The notes beneath the pieces are model-generated. The model saw only the letters and a list, made by a program, of their open reading frames with translations. It made no database searches and was not told where the DNA came from. 64,000 nucleotides of DNA from Anderseniella sp039978075 (lineage in GTDB: Bacteria > Pseudomonadota > Alphaproteobacteria > Rhizobiales > Aestuariivirgaceae): assembly GCA_039978075.1 (NCBI GenBank), contig JBDWCA010000004.1:274778-338777 (forward strand), in the 5' to 3' direction. The translations under genes were made by a program, and so were the position numbers. Positions 44,356 through 53,318 of the stretch are shown piece after piece; position 1 is the stretch's first letter; the number at the start of each line of letters is the position of its first letter.

Positions 44356-44373
44356 GCCTATCTAGTGATAGGT
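44356..44373. promoter_or_regulatory. Putative TetR operator, tetR-proximal
   Basis: This second copy of the dyad (CCTATC-TAGT-GATAGG, perfect 6-bp arms) lies 23 bases upstream of the tetR start codon. It is in inverse orientation to the first copy at 44305-44322. It probably serves autoregulation of the TetR gene. Confidence 0.7.
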
Positions 44374-44396
44374 AGAAAATTCTGCAGGAGCTGATC

Positions 44397-44924
44397 ATGT
44401 CCATGCACGACAGAATACTTGAGGCGGCTGAGGCAAGATTGCGGTCAGACGGCTATGGAGCCGTCAGTTTCCGTGACCTTGCAACTGATGTCGGTGTCAA
44501 AAGTGCCAGCGTGCATTATCACTTTCCGCGCAAGGAGGACCTGGGCGTCGCTGTCGTGGCGGCCTACACGGAAAAAGTTTTTGCAGCGCTTGGCATTGCA
44601 ATGCATGCCACAACGCCGCGTGACAGGCTTGCTGGGTACATCGGCGTCTTCAGGCATGCGCTGGTTCAGGAAAATGCCATTTGCCTGTGTGCAATGCTGG
44701 GCGCGGAGGCCAGGGGGCTGCCGGTGCAGGTCGCGGATGCTGTTCGTGTGTTCTTCCAGGCCAATATTGACTGGCTTGACGAGGCACTGGCCGATGCGGT
44801 TGACAGACCCAGGTCCGCGGAAATCATTGCCGCTCTTGAAGGTGCCATGCTGTTGGCAAATACGATGAACAGTGTAGAGATGTTTGAAGATGTGGCCAGC
44901 GGATTGCTGGGCAGGGTGGAGTAA
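44397..44924 (+). CDS. TetR/AcrR family transcriptional regulator
   Basis: The 175-residue repressor has an N-terminal helix-turn-helix (RILEAAEARLRSDGYGAVSFRDLATDVGVKSASVHYHFPRKEDL, about residues 5-48) and a variable C-terminal ligand domain. The text after the HTH (FRHALVQENAICLCAMLGAEARGLP) resembles regulators of the YxaF/LmrA branch, where a cysteine-containing segment senses small molecules. AGGAG precedes the ATG. It is divergent from a GST gene; the two matching dyads in the gap are its likely operators. Confidence 0.92.
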   Translation: MSMHDRILEAAEARLRSDGYGAVSFRDLATDVGVKSASVHYHFPRKEDLGVAVVAAYTEKVFAALGIAMHATTPRDRLAGYIGVFRHALVQENAICLCAMLGAEARGLPVQVADAVRVFFQANIDWLDEALADAVDRPRSAEIIAALEGAMLLANTMNSVEMFEDVASGLLGRVE

Positions 44925-44944
44925 CATCACAGGAGTGCTGTCGG

Positions 44945-45451
44945 ATGGATGATCTTGAGATCCGGGAGTTCAAAGCCAATGACGTGGGCGAAACGGCACA
45001 AATCTTTTTCAATGCGGTCCGGTTGGGCACGACCGAGTACTACGATGATCGTCAAAGGAGAGCCTGGGCAGCGAAGGTGCCGGACAATGGTGAGTGGCGC
45101 GAACGACTCCAATCTCAGCATTCGTTTGTGGCGCAGTTGAACACGAAGCCGGTCGGGTTCATGACATTGGATGGGAACGGACATATTGATCTGGCGTTCG
45201 TTGCACCGGACCTGATCGGGAAGGGGGTGGCCAGAGCGCTGTATGAAAGAGTTGAGGCAGAAGCTCTGCGACTTGGCATCAGACGGCTTGATACGTACGC
45301 CAGTTATCTGGCCCGGCGCTTCTTCCGACGCCAGGGCTGGTCGGTCGTCAGGCAGCGTTCAGTTTCAATTGGGGACGTATCTATGACAAATTTTGCCATG
45401 GAGAAGCGTTTAAATACCATGGCTCCGCGCTGCGATCTTGAACGTAGCTGA
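44945..45451 (+). CDS. GNAT family N-acetyltransferase
   Basis: The 168-residue protein has the GNAT fold: an N-terminal ELEIREFKANDVGETAQIFFNAV-like start, a beta strand with VGFMTLDGNGHIDLAFVAPDLIGKGVARALYERVEAEAL holding the acetyl-CoA binding loop, and RRFFRRQGW near the end. It begins 20 bases after tetR on the same strand, so it could be co-transcribed. The substrate is unknown; relatives acetylate small amines or protein N-termini. Confidence 0.87.
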   Translation: MDDLEIREFKANDVGETAQIFFNAVRLGTTEYYDDRQRRAWAAKVPDNGEWRERLQSQHSFVAQLNTKPVGFMTLDGNGHIDLAFVAPDLIGKGVARALYERVEAEALRLGIRRLDTYASYLARRFFRRQGWSVVRQRSVSIGDVSMTNFAMEKRLNTMAPRCDLERS

Positions 45452-45619
45452 CACCGGCGCTAGTGTTGGAGACGAAAGAAGCGTCGGGAAATGTCGTACG
45501 CTAAGGGCTGGTAGAACTAGGCGTATGTCGCACTAACAGCACCCGTTTCGACTCTTCTCGATCCTTTGCCGTCAGTCAAAAAATGAGATACTTGGCTGAA
45601 CCAACAACTGAGTAGTCAA

Positions 45620-46126
45620 TTGATCGACGCTTCATATTGTTCTGCGATGGCGGAATACAACCAATGGATGAACGAGCGGTTGTATTCAGTTTGTGCTTCG
45701 CTACCAGATAGTGAGCGCAAAATGGATAAATCTGCGTTCTTTGGCTCAGTGCATCGAACACTGAACCACATTCTCTATGGTGATCTTGCGTTCATGTCGC
45801 GGTTCACTGGTAATCCTAGCATTGTGCCTGAGTTTGGAGTGGATTTACACGACGAGTTTCAAGATCTTTGGGAGGCGCGTTCGACTTTGGATGCGCGTAT
45901 TTTGGATTGGGCGCAATCGGTGCCTGAAAAGTGGCTCGGTGAACAACTCACGTACGAAAGCAAGGTAGATGGCATCACTAGAACAGTTCCCAGATGGATT
46001 CTTGTGACGCACATGTTTAATCACGAAACGCATCATCGAGGACAAGTAACCACGCTGTTATCCCAAATGGGCGTTGATATGGGCACAACTGACATCCCGT
46101 TCATGCCAAAGTTTCAGCAGTCTTGA
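45620..46126 (+). CDS. DinB family protein
   Basis: The 168-residue four-helix-bundle protein has the family's metal-binding histidines in VHRTLNHILYGD and FNHETHHRGQVTTLL. DinB/YfiT proteins include thiol-dependent S-transferases; the substrate is not known. The start is taken as TTG at 45620 because the family begins with ID-SY immediately there; an ATG at 45647 would cut into the first helix. Base composition and codon choice are visibly more AT-rich than in neighbouring genes, suggesting later acquisition. Confidence 0.82.
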   Translation: MIDASYCSAMAEYNQWMNERLYSVCASLPDSERKMDKSAFFGSVHRTLNHILYGDLAFMSRFTGNPSIVPEFGVDLHDEFQDLWEARSTLDARILDWAQSVPEKWLGEQLTYESKVDGITRTVPRWILVTHMFNHETHHRGQVTTLLSQMGVDMGTTDIPFMPKFQQS

Positions 46127-46213
46127 GTTGCCATCATCCGACCCAGAGCCAAGGTGCTGCTGCCAGTTGAGTTCGCTGCCGTTCATACTCATGATTGCCG
46201 ATTATGATATTCG

Positions 46214-46229
46214 CATAATATATATTATG
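46214..46229. repeat. 16-bp AT-rich perfect palindrome
   Basis: CATAATATATATTATG is a perfect palindrome in the very AT-rich gap between the convergent DinB and MFS genes. A second dyad, ATTATG-N7-CATAAT (46201-46219), overlaps it. It may be a cruciform-prone spacer, a weak terminator or a protein site; nothing around it decides which. Confidence 0.4.
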
Positions 46230-46294
46230 GAATATTATGATGTAATGGAAATACAGTTTTCAGCCGATTCCCATCAACTCTGCACAGACTAGTC

Positions 46295-47590
46295 CTATTC
46301 CGCTGCAGCTGGCGATGTGTCAGGCGTTGGCAGTTTGCGTGGCAGTGCTGCGACTGCGCACAGGATCAGCAGTGCGGCTGCGGCGAGAATGCGGAACAGC
46401 ATGTCGAAGCCCCAGTGTTCATAGACAAAGGCAATCAGCGGCAGTGACACTGCCAGCACGGAAAACGCAACGACATACCTGACCCCGTAGATGCGCGCCC
46501 TGTATGGACCGCTGGCCATCTTGCCGATCATGTAGTCGTTGATCGGTATCTGGCCGAATGCGCCCAGCATGAAGCCAACTGCAACGGCCAGTGCCAATAC
46601 GTCCGTCAGGCCCGGCATCAATGAGAAAAACACCAGCTGCATTATGGCCACTGTCATGAACACCAAGCGCGGTCCGTAACGATCCAGCATGCTGCCGACG
46701 ATGAGCTGGGCAATGGACGCTGCTGCGAAGACGATGAACGCCAGCGAACCAACCATGGTTGCTATATCGCTCTGGCCGGTTTCGCCAACTCGCTGCGTCC
46801 ATGCCGAAAGCTGAGCGGCCAGGCCTTGCAGGCGTTCATCGAATATTTTTGGCAGTGCGAAAGTCGTTGACTGGAAGATGATGGATGAAACCGCAGTCGT
46901 CAGGAAAACAATAGCGGAGACGCGCATCAGCAACGTGCGGTTTGCCGGTGACGGTGCTGCAGTCGAAAACTTGCCAACCGGTTTTGAGGTCACACGATCC
47001 GTGCGGATGGTTTCGTGCCGCAGGGCAAAGTATGCCAGGCCCGTTGCAATGGAGAAAATACCAGGCAGGACAAACGCCATGCGCCAGCCGCCATTGTCGA
47101 TGAGATAGCCGGTGATCAGGGCGGCGCTCGCTACACCCAGATTGCCCCAGACACCGTTTGCCGCAATTCGCATGCCGGTATTGCGCCAGGTCATGGTGAC
47201 TATGGCAAGGCCGACCGGATGATAGATCGCAGCGAACATGCCAATTATGAACAGGCCAAAGCCGATCTGGGCCGGCGTGGTGGCAAAGCTTGTGGCAATC
47301 GAAGACAGGCCGATGCCGACAAAGAAAACAACCATCATGCCGTCCCTGCTCCACTTGTCAGCAAGCCAGCCGGCAGGAAGGGAGAACAGACCGAATGCAA
47401 GGAAACCGGGTGTCGCATAGACAAGCAGGTCGGCATAACCAACCCCCCACTCCCGGTGCAGCGCCAGCGCTGCCACGGTCGCAAATATCAGCGTGAACAA
47501 GTGATCGAGGAAGTGTCCGATGTTCAACAGCAGGAAGTAACAGCGATCTCTGGTCACGTGTGGTGATGCTTTCATTGGTGCCGGCAGCAT
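46295..47590 (-). CDS. MFS transporter
   Basis: The 431-residue inner-membrane protein has about twelve hydrophobic segments. The loop between segments 2 and 3 has the MFS motif A-like text LPAGWLADKWSRDGMMV, and the central loop around residues 180-230 is typical. Substrate specificity cannot be read. A second in-frame ATG at 47575 is an equally good start. It is divergent from an AraC-family regulator (101 bases between starts), which probably controls it. Confidence 0.9.
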   Translation of the reverse strand: MLPAPMKASPHVTRDRCYFLLLNIGHFLDHLFTLIFATVAALALHREWGVGYADLLVYATPGFLAFGLFSLPAGWLADKWSRDGMMVVFFVGIGLSSIATSFATTPAQIGFGLFIIGMFAAIYHPVGLAIVTMTWRNTGMRIAANGVWGNLGVASAALITGYLIDNGGWRMAFVLPGIFSIATGLAYFALRHETIRTDRVTSKPVGKFSTAAPSPANRTLLMRVSAIVFLTTAVSSIIFQSTTFALPKIFDERLQGLAAQLSAWTQRVGETGQSDIATMVGSLAFIVFAAASIAQLIVGSMLDRYGPRLVFMTVAIMQLVFFSLMPGLTDVLALAVAVGFMLGAFGQIPINDYMIGKMASGPYRARIYGVRYVVAFSVLAVSLPLIAFVYEHWGFDMLFRILAAAALLILCAVAALPRKLPTPDTSPAAAE

Positions 47591-47692
47591 TACCGGTTGT
47601 GCCTCTATAATAGGTTTGTCTGATTTTCGATGTCATGCCAGACTTCGTCGATAAGTTGCCAATCTTAACCCGAAGTTGAAAGGAAGGTTCCT

Positions 47693-48484
47693 GTGAGCAT
47701 GTCCAGCCCGCGCAGTACCAATCCAGCGGACTATCAGGAATTGGCGCAACCCATCGCAGTGTTGGCAAAGAGCTTTGCAGATGGGTATTTCATTGCGCCG
47801 CATGAGCATCAACGCGATCAGTTTCTGTATGCAACAAACGGCGTCATGAGACTGAGAACACAGCATGATGCCTGGATCGTGCCCCCTGCCAGTGCCGCCT
47901 ACATACCCGCTGGGCTCCAGCATTCGGTCAGCATCCATGGCAACGTGGACATGCGCACGTTGTATATCGATCCCGGCACCGTCCGGAAACGCCCGCATGG
48001 GTTGAACGTAGTAGCTGTGTCAGGCCTGCTGAAGGAACTGATCCTGGCCCTGGGTGAAGAACCTGTTGCCTATGCTCCCGACAGTCGCGGCAGTCTCATT
48101 GCTCAGTTGATCGAGCAGGAAATCGGACTGGCGAATGCGTTTTCGCTGCATGTACCCCTGCCACGGGATACCAGGTTGCAAAAACTGTGCGCGGTGCTTC
48201 TTGCTGATCCATCGGATCGCAGAACACTGGATGGCTGGTCTGAAATCGCAGGCGCGTCTGCACGGACGCTCGCAAGGCTTTTTGAACGTGATCTGGGGAT
48301 GAGTTTTATACGGTGGCGGCAACGTGTGCGATTTCAAAGTGCACTTGAGGCGTTATCGCAAGGCGTGCCGGTTTCTGAAGTTGCGAAAATGCACGGGTAC
48401 CGAAGCCCGAGTGCCTTTTCGGCGGCATTCGCCAAAGCCATGGGCCATGCGCCGTCCAAAGTGATGGCGGGTAAGGAAGGGTGA
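47693..48484 (+). CDS. AraC family transcriptional regulator
   Basis: The 263-residue protein has an N-terminal cupin-type ligand domain (about 25-110, with YFIAPHEHQRDQFLYATNGVMRL) and a C-terminal double helix-turn-helix (about 160-258) with SARTLARLFERDLGMSFIRWRQRVR and VAKMHGYRSPSAFSAAFAKAMG. The start is GTG at 47693, or ATG two codons later at 47699, behind AAAGGAAGG. It is divergent from the MFS gene and converges on the DMSP-lyase-like cupin gene, so it could control either. Confidence 0.9.
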   Translation: MSMSSPRSTNPADYQELAQPIAVLAKSFADGYFIAPHEHQRDQFLYATNGVMRLRTQHDAWIVPPASAAYIPAGLQHSVSIHGNVDMRTLYIDPGTVRKRPHGLNVVAVSGLLKELILALGEEPVAYAPDSRGSLIAQLIEQEIGLANAFSLHVPLPRDTRLQKLCAVLLADPSDRRTLDGWSEIAGASARTLARLFERDLGMSFIRWRQRVRFQSALEALSQGVPVSEVAKMHGYRSPSAFSAAFAKAMGHAPSKVMAGKEG

Positions 48485-48512
48485 TTGGAGCCAGGTTATT
48501 TGTATGTCGGTT

Positions 48513-49097
48513 TCACGCATCCACGCCGACAACACGGTAAGTGCTGTCTCTGATGTCACCCTGCCAGAACCACATGGCAAGCAAGGGTTCTTGCTGTGTT
48601 GTAGTGGCATGCGGCTGATTTGATCCATGCACAATATGTGTACCCGGTTCCTGTGCGACAAAGCCCTGACTGTCGATCTGCCAAAGCGCGGTTCCACTGA
48701 CGACCAGATAGTCTTCCTGTGCTGCATGCCAATGGCTTGGATAGACCGTGTCGCATTGTTGCAGATACAGGCCAAAACTGATGTCTTCATTTGCTGTCAT
48801 GCCGCACGGACCGACCAGTTCGACATAAGTGAACCTGCCCCTAAAGCTGTCCGGCATCTTCATGGTGCCCTGCATCCACGCTAACCGGTTTCCAATCCGA
48901 AACATTTCCCGTTGCAAATCAGGGAACCGGGACAGGGATGTTATTGCGCGAAGATAGTCCTGCCTGAGTGCAGCCGGCACTGTGTTTTCCGAGGAAGTCA
49001 GCTGTCCCGGCGCCTCTACTGCATTTGCGAGTGCGGCAAGATGGTGTGCACCTGTTGCCGACCAGGCATTGGCATATGCTCGCAACAGAGCATTCAT
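48513..49097 (-). CDS. Cupin of the dimethylsulfoniopropionate (DMSP) lyase family
   Basis: The 194-residue protein has an N-terminal helical region and a C-terminal cupin with HWHAAQEDY (His122, His124, Glu128, Tyr130), the HxHxxxExY motif of DMSP lyases DddL/DddQ/DddW/DddK, and the second motif G-x4-H-x5-H ending in His163. These residues bind the metal and include the catalytic Tyr in characterised enzymes, which split DMSP into DMS and acrylate. Family members with other substrates exist, so the activity is an inference. Its ATG shares one base with the stop of the upstream MBL-fold gene, so translation is coupled to the metG-tatD-MBL operon. Confidence 0.8.
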   Translation of the reverse strand: MNALLRAYANAWSATGAHHLAALANAVEAPGQLTSSENTVPAALRQDYLRAITSLSRFPDLQREMFRIGNRLAWMQGTMKMPDSFRGRFTYVELVGPCGMTANEDISFGLYLQQCDTVYPSHWHAAQEDYLVVSGTALWQIDSQGFVAQEPGTHIVHGSNQPHATTTQQEPLLAMWFWQGDIRDSTYRVVGVDA

Positions 49098-49894
49098 CAG
49101 TCGATCTCCACGATCATCCCATCATACGCCGGTACGACATTTGCCGGCAGCTCTGCGCACAAGGATCGATAATCCATATCAATATGCATGTTCGTCAATA
49201 TGGCGCGTTTCGGTTTGATGCGCTCAATCCATACAAGTGCGTCTTCAAGACTGAAGTGGCTTGGATGCGGCGTGCGCCTGAGTGCATCAACGATCCAGAC
49301 ATCCAGATTTTCCAGGTATTGCAGTGACTGGTCCGGCACCTTGATGAGGTCCGGCGTGTACGCCACATTGGCGATGCGAAAACCCAGTGCGTCGATGTCG
49401 CCATGGTTCACTTCAAACGGCGTCGCGATAATCTCGCCAGCCGCACCGGTTGTTGAAACCGGTGTTTCAGGCTCGATACCGTTCATTTCCAGTATCGGCG
49501 GATAGGAGGATCCGGGCGGCGTGACGAAACAATAGCTGAACCGGGACATCAGCATGTCTGCCGTGGATCGCTCGGCCCACACACTGACCCTTGAGCGCAT
49601 GTTGATGGCAACCTGCCGCAGATCATCGATGCCGTGGGTGTGATCTGCGTGTTCATGTGTGAACCAGACCCCGTCAAGAGACGCTGCGTCTGCACTATTG
49701 AGCTGCGAGACGAGGTCCGGTGTGGTGTCTACCAGCACACGGGTGACGGCATCCCCTTCCCGCCTGTCGAGCAGAACCGAACACCTCTTGCGGCGATTTT
49801 TCGGCTCGTCCGGATCGCACTGACCCCAGTTGTTACCAACGCGTGGTACGCCGCCCGATGACCCACACCCCAGAATTGTCAATGTCAGGCTCAT
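49097..49894 (-). CDS. MBL-fold metallohydrolase (PhnP-like)
   Basis: The 265-residue metallo-beta-lactamase-fold hydrolase has the metal motif HEHADH (residues 80-85) after LVDTTPDLVSQL, and later histidines (VNHGDIDALGF; NMHIDMDY). The family includes PhnP phosphodiesterase and lipoate-protein-ligase-B-like annotations; the true substrate is unknown. In alphaproteobacteria this gene commonly sits directly behind tatD. Here it overlaps tatD by four bases and its stop overlaps the start of the DMSP-lyase-like cupin gene by one base. Confidence 0.9.
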   Translation of the reverse strand: MSLTLTILGCGSSGGVPRVGNNWGQCDPDEPKNRRKRCSVLLDRREGDAVTRVLVDTTPDLVSQLNSADAASLDGVWFTHEHADHTHGIDDLRQVAINMRSRVSVWAERSTADMLMSRFSYCFVTPPGSSYPPILEMNGIEPETPVSTTGAAGEIIATPFEVNHGDIDALGFRIANVAYTPDLIKVPDQSLQYLENLDVWIVDALRRTPHPSHFSLEDALVWIERIKPKRAILTNMHIDMDYRSLCAELPANVVPAYDGMIVEID

Positions 49895-50700
49895 GCAGAC
49901 ACCCCGTAAGCGGCGGTTCGCGGGGCCTTGTCGAACAGGCGGAAGAAATTATCCGATGTAATTTCTGCCATTTGTTCGACACTTACGCCTTTGACATCGG
50001 CCAGGTGAGCCAGGGTATGGGCTGTGTAGGCCGGTTCGTTGCTTTGGCCACGATGAGGCACTGGAGCGAGATAAGGCGCATCGGTTTCCACAAGCATCCT
50101 GTCCATGGGGCACAACTGGGCAGCGTCCCGGATGGCTTGCGCCGACTTAAAGGTCACTATACCTGAAAATGAAAGGTAAGCGCCGATTGCCAGACCGCGT
50201 TCAGCCAGATCGATACTGGATGAAAAGCAATGCAGAAGTGGTTTGAAAGCCCCCTTCCCCATCTCATCTTCCAGTATATCTGCCGTATCCGTTTCAGCCG
50301 AGCGCGAATGAATGACCAATGGCAGACCGGTTTCACGCGCCGCGGCAATGTGGGTGCGAAATCCCTGTGCCTGAATATCGCGCGGTGAATTGTCGTAGTG
50401 ATAATCCAGTCCGGCCTCACCGATGCCGATGCACTTTGAATGTTGCGCAAGTGCAACCAGTTGTTCTGCAGTCACGTCGGGTTCTTCAGCAGCATTGTGC
50501 GGGTGGGTTCCGACCGTACAGAACACTTCGTCATGAGCCTCCGCAATGGCGCGGATGGCATCGAAGTTCTTAACTCTTGTCGAGATGGAAACCATCATGT
50601 GAACGCCAGCCTCGTGAGCACGGGAAATCACACCGGCAATGTCGTTGTGCAGGACATCGAAATCGAGATGGCAGTGGCTGTCTACAATGGCGGGTTTCAT
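49891..50700 (-). CDS. tatD: TatD family deoxyribonuclease
   Basis: The 269-residue TIM-barrel metal-dependent hydrolase has the N-terminal metal motif DSHCHLDF (His9, His11), the GIGEAGLDYHYDNSPRDIQAQGF segment and the C-terminal LVETDAPYLAPVPHRGQSNEPAY. TatD proteins are 3'-5' exonucleases in DNA repair and oxidative-stress survival. It starts 19 bases after metG and overlaps the MBL gene by four bases. Confidence 0.95.
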   Translation of the reverse strand: MKPAIVDSHCHLDFDVLHNDIAGVISRAHEAGVHMMVSISTRVKNFDAIRAIAEAHDEVFCTVGTHPHNAAEEPDVTAEQLVALAQHSKCIGIGEAGLDYHYDNSPRDIQAQGFRTHIAAARETGLPLVIHSRSAETDTADILEDEMGKGAFKPLLHCFSSSIDLAERGLAIGAYLSFSGIVTFKSAQAIRDAAQLCPMDRMLVETDAPYLAPVPHRGQSNEPAYTAHTLAHLADVKGVSVEQMAEITSDNFFRLFDKAPRTAAYGVSA

Positions 50701-50719
50701 ATGACGTTGCGCTCTTTGT

Positions 50720-52270
50720 TCAGGCCTGATCTTCTTCTACGTAACGCGGAAACACGCCTTCCGGTTTCGGCAGGTCGGTACCTGACGGCAAGCGGGCTGT
50801 ATCGGCCAGATGCGCAAAGCTTCTCGCGTCGTCCTGAACCACAAGCAGGTCGAGCAACCTGGCCGCAGAGGCCGGCATGTAGGGCTGTGCAAGTATGGCC
50901 ACCTGCCGGATAACTTCAGCGGTTACGTACAGAACCGTCGCCATGCGTTCCGGGTCGGTTTTTTTCAGTGCCCAGGGTTCCTGACCGGCAAAGTACCGGT
51001 TGGCGTCCGCAACGACTTTCCAGATGGCGTCCAGGGACTTGTGCAACGCCTGCACTTCATGATGTTCACGGCATTGCGGCAGCAGCGCATCGGCTGCAGC
51101 AAGTATCTCCTTATCCTCAGATATCAACTCCCCGGGTGACGGCATTTTGCCATCGCAGTTCTTGGCGATCATCGACAACGACCGTTGCGCCAGGTTGCCA
51201 AGGTCATTGGCAAGATCAGCATTCACCCGATTCACAATTGCCTCATGGCTGTAATTGCCATCCTGGCCGAACGGCACCTCGCGCATGAAGAAATACCGCA
51301 CCTGGTCAACACCGTACTGGTCGATCATCGATTGCGGATCGACAACATTGCCGACCGACTTGGACATTTTCTCACCGCGATTGAACAGGAAGCCGTGACC
51401 GAATACCCGCTTGGGCAGCGGAAGACCGGCGGACATCAGGAAAGCCGGCCAGTAGACGGCGTGAAAGCGGACTATGTCCTTGCCGATAATGTGGACATCC
51501 GCCGGCCAGTATTTTGCCAGTGCGGGATCGTCGTTGAGATACCCGGTCGCCGTCATGTAATTGGTCAATGCATCGACCCAGACATACATGATATGACCGG
51601 GGGCGCCCGGCACCGGAATTCCCCAGTCGAACGTCGTGCGGGAAACCGAGAGATCCTTGAGACCGCCCTTCACGAAGCTGGCAACCTCGTTGCGGCGTTC
51701 AGACGGGCCGATATAGTCAGGTTGCTCGTCATAGAGCCTCAGAAGTTTGTCCTGATATGCAGACAGCTTGAAGAAATAGCTTTCTTCCTCCACCCATTCC
51801 ACGGGTGTGCCGGTTTTGATGGCATATTTGCCGCCATCGCGGTCTTCAAGTTCCTCTTCGCCGTAGAAGGCTTCGTCCCTGACCGAATACCAGCCGGCAT
51901 ACTTGTCGAGATAGATATCGCCTGCGGCTTCCATCTTTTTCCAGATCGTCTGGACGGCTTCATAGTGGCGCGGTTCGGATGTGCGGATGAAGTCATCGTT
52001 TGAACAGTTCAATGCCTTGACCATGGCTTCGAACTTTGGTGCCATTTCGTCGACAAATTCCGCCGCTGTGCGATCCTGTTTCTGAGCTGTTTGTTGAATT
52101 TTCTGGCCGTGTTCATCGGTGCCGGTAACGAAAAACACATCAAAGCCGTCCAGCCGTTTGAACCGCGCCAGTGCGTCGGTGGCCAGTGCTTCATAGGCAT
52201 GGCCGATATGAGGCGGTCCATTGGGATATGAAATTGCCGTGGTGATGTAGAAAGTAGGCTTTTCGGTCAT
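50720..52270 (-). CDS. metG: Methionyl-tRNA synthetase
   Basis: The 516-residue class I synthetase charges tRNA-Met. HIGH is at PPHIGHAYEAL and KMSKS at GEKMSKSVGN. The connective-peptide region (EGWYSVRDEAFY-like, here YAGWYSVRDEAFYGEEEL) lacks the zinc cysteines, as in the MetG type common in alphaproteobacteria. There is no C-terminal tRNA-binding OB domain, also normal for the type. The ATG at 52270 (MTEKPTFYITTAISYPNG) is the family start; the frame extends 14 codons further upstream. It follows holB by 10 bases. Confidence 0.96.
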   Translation of the reverse strand: MTEKPTFYITTAISYPNGPPHIGHAYEALATDALARFKRLDGFDVFFVTGTDEHGQKIQQTAQKQDRTAAEFVDEMAPKFEAMVKALNCSNDDFIRTSEPRHYEAVQTIWKKMEAAGDIYLDKYAGWYSVRDEAFYGEEELEDRDGGKYAIKTGTPVEWVEEESYFFKLSAYQDKLLRLYDEQPDYIGPSERRNEVASFVKGGLKDLSVSRTTFDWGIPVPGAPGHIMYVWVDALTNYMTATGYLNDDPALAKYWPADVHIIGKDIVRFHAVYWPAFLMSAGLPLPKRVFGHGFLFNRGEKMSKSVGNVVDPQSMIDQYGVDQVRYFFMREVPFGQDGNYSHEAIVNRVNADLANDLGNLAQRSLSMIAKNCDGKMPSPGELISEDKEILAAADALLPQCREHHEVQALHKSLDAIWKVVADANRYFAGQEPWALKKTDPERMATVLYVTAEVIRQVAILAQPYMPASAARLLDLLVVQDDARSFAHLADTARLPSGTDLPKPEGVFPRYVEEDQA

Positions 52271-52280
52271 GTAGAGTTCT

Positions 52281-53318
52281 TTATGCCTTGCGGGCTTGCT
52301 CGATAAGGTCAAACGCCTGCAGCAGTGTCAGGCGTCGATCGAGGTTTAGGGCATTTGTTTCGCGAATGGAATGCCCGATTGTGTGGTGGGCATCTGCCAG
52401 TGCGTGGCCCTGCCCGTTCGCCGTGGAAGCCCTGACGGCGCTTGTTGCTGTTGCGGTGATCCAGCCGTCCAGCAAGGCACAAAATACATTGAACCGATCA
52501 TCAGTTCCCCTGCCGTGCAGTGAGTTAGCTATGGTCATACGGGTCTTCATGTCGAGACGGCCCGCCTCGGCTGCCTTGGCGAAACGGTCGAAGATAGCGC
52601 CAGCGCCGGTTTCCGCCAGTGCCAAGGCGAGACCTGGCCTACCATTGGCAATCCCGACGTGCGGTATTGCCTGTTTGCCCAGTCCTTCCGGCAACAGTTC
52701 AAGCGCGGATACGGTGTCTTGCGGCGACAGTGGCTGCAACGGCAGTTCTATGCAGCGCGATCTGATGGTTGGCAACAACCGGCCGCGCTCATGACACAGC
52801 AGGATGAACAGGCTCTTTTCAGGAGGTTCTTCAAGGGTTTTCAGAATCGAGTTGGCTGCAGCTGCATTCATTTCATCGGCGACATCAACGATTGCAATGC
52901 GCCATCCTCCGGCGCCGGCGGTCTTGCCGAAAAAGTCCGCAGCCTTTCTACTGGCATCAACGGTTATGCCGGCCTTGAGCTTGCCCTTGTCGACATCGCG
53001 TTGCAGGACCAGCAAATCCGGATGGGAGCGCGCAGATATTTGTGAGGCGACAATGTCTTCGGCAGGTACCGACAGTGTTTTGGCGGGAGCGGTTTCATGA
53101 TCCGGATAACGCAGCAGATAGCGTGCGAGACGATAGGCCAGTGTGGCCTTGCCAATTCCCTGTGGACCGGTGATCAACCAGCCATGATGAAACCGCCCCG
53201 ACTTATAGGCGTCCAGCAGATGCTGTTCGGCTGCGGCATGACCGATGAGATTGTCGTTATGGCGGGGATGAAGAACCGTTTCGCGCGGATCGGTTTGTTC
53301 ATCGACTTTTGCACTCAT
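52281..53318 (-). CDS. holB: DNA polymerase III subunit delta'
   Basis: This clamp-loader subunit has 345 residues. It carries the P-loop-like GPQGIGKATLAYRLARYLL, the NAAAANSILKTLEEPPEKSLFILLCHERGRLLPTIRSRC region with the SRC arginine-finger motif, and a helical C-terminal collar domain. It overlaps tmk by four bases upstream and is followed by metG at 10 bases, so the two are in one operon. Confidence 0.93.
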   Translation of the reverse strand: MSAKVDEQTDPRETVLHPRHNDNLIGHAAAEQHLLDAYKSGRFHHGWLITGPQGIGKATLAYRLARYLLRYPDHETAPAKTLSVPAEDIVASQISARSHPDLLVLQRDVDKGKLKAGITVDASRKAADFFGKTAGAGGWRIAIVDVADEMNAAAANSILKTLEEPPEKSLFILLCHERGRLLPTIRSRCIELPLQPLSPQDTVSALELLPEGLGKQAIPHVGIANGRPGLALALAETGAGAIFDRFAKAAEAGRLDMKTRMTIANSLHGRGTDDRFNVFCALLDGWITATATSAVRASTANGQGHALADAHHTIGHSIRETNALNLDRRLTLLQAFDLIEQARKA

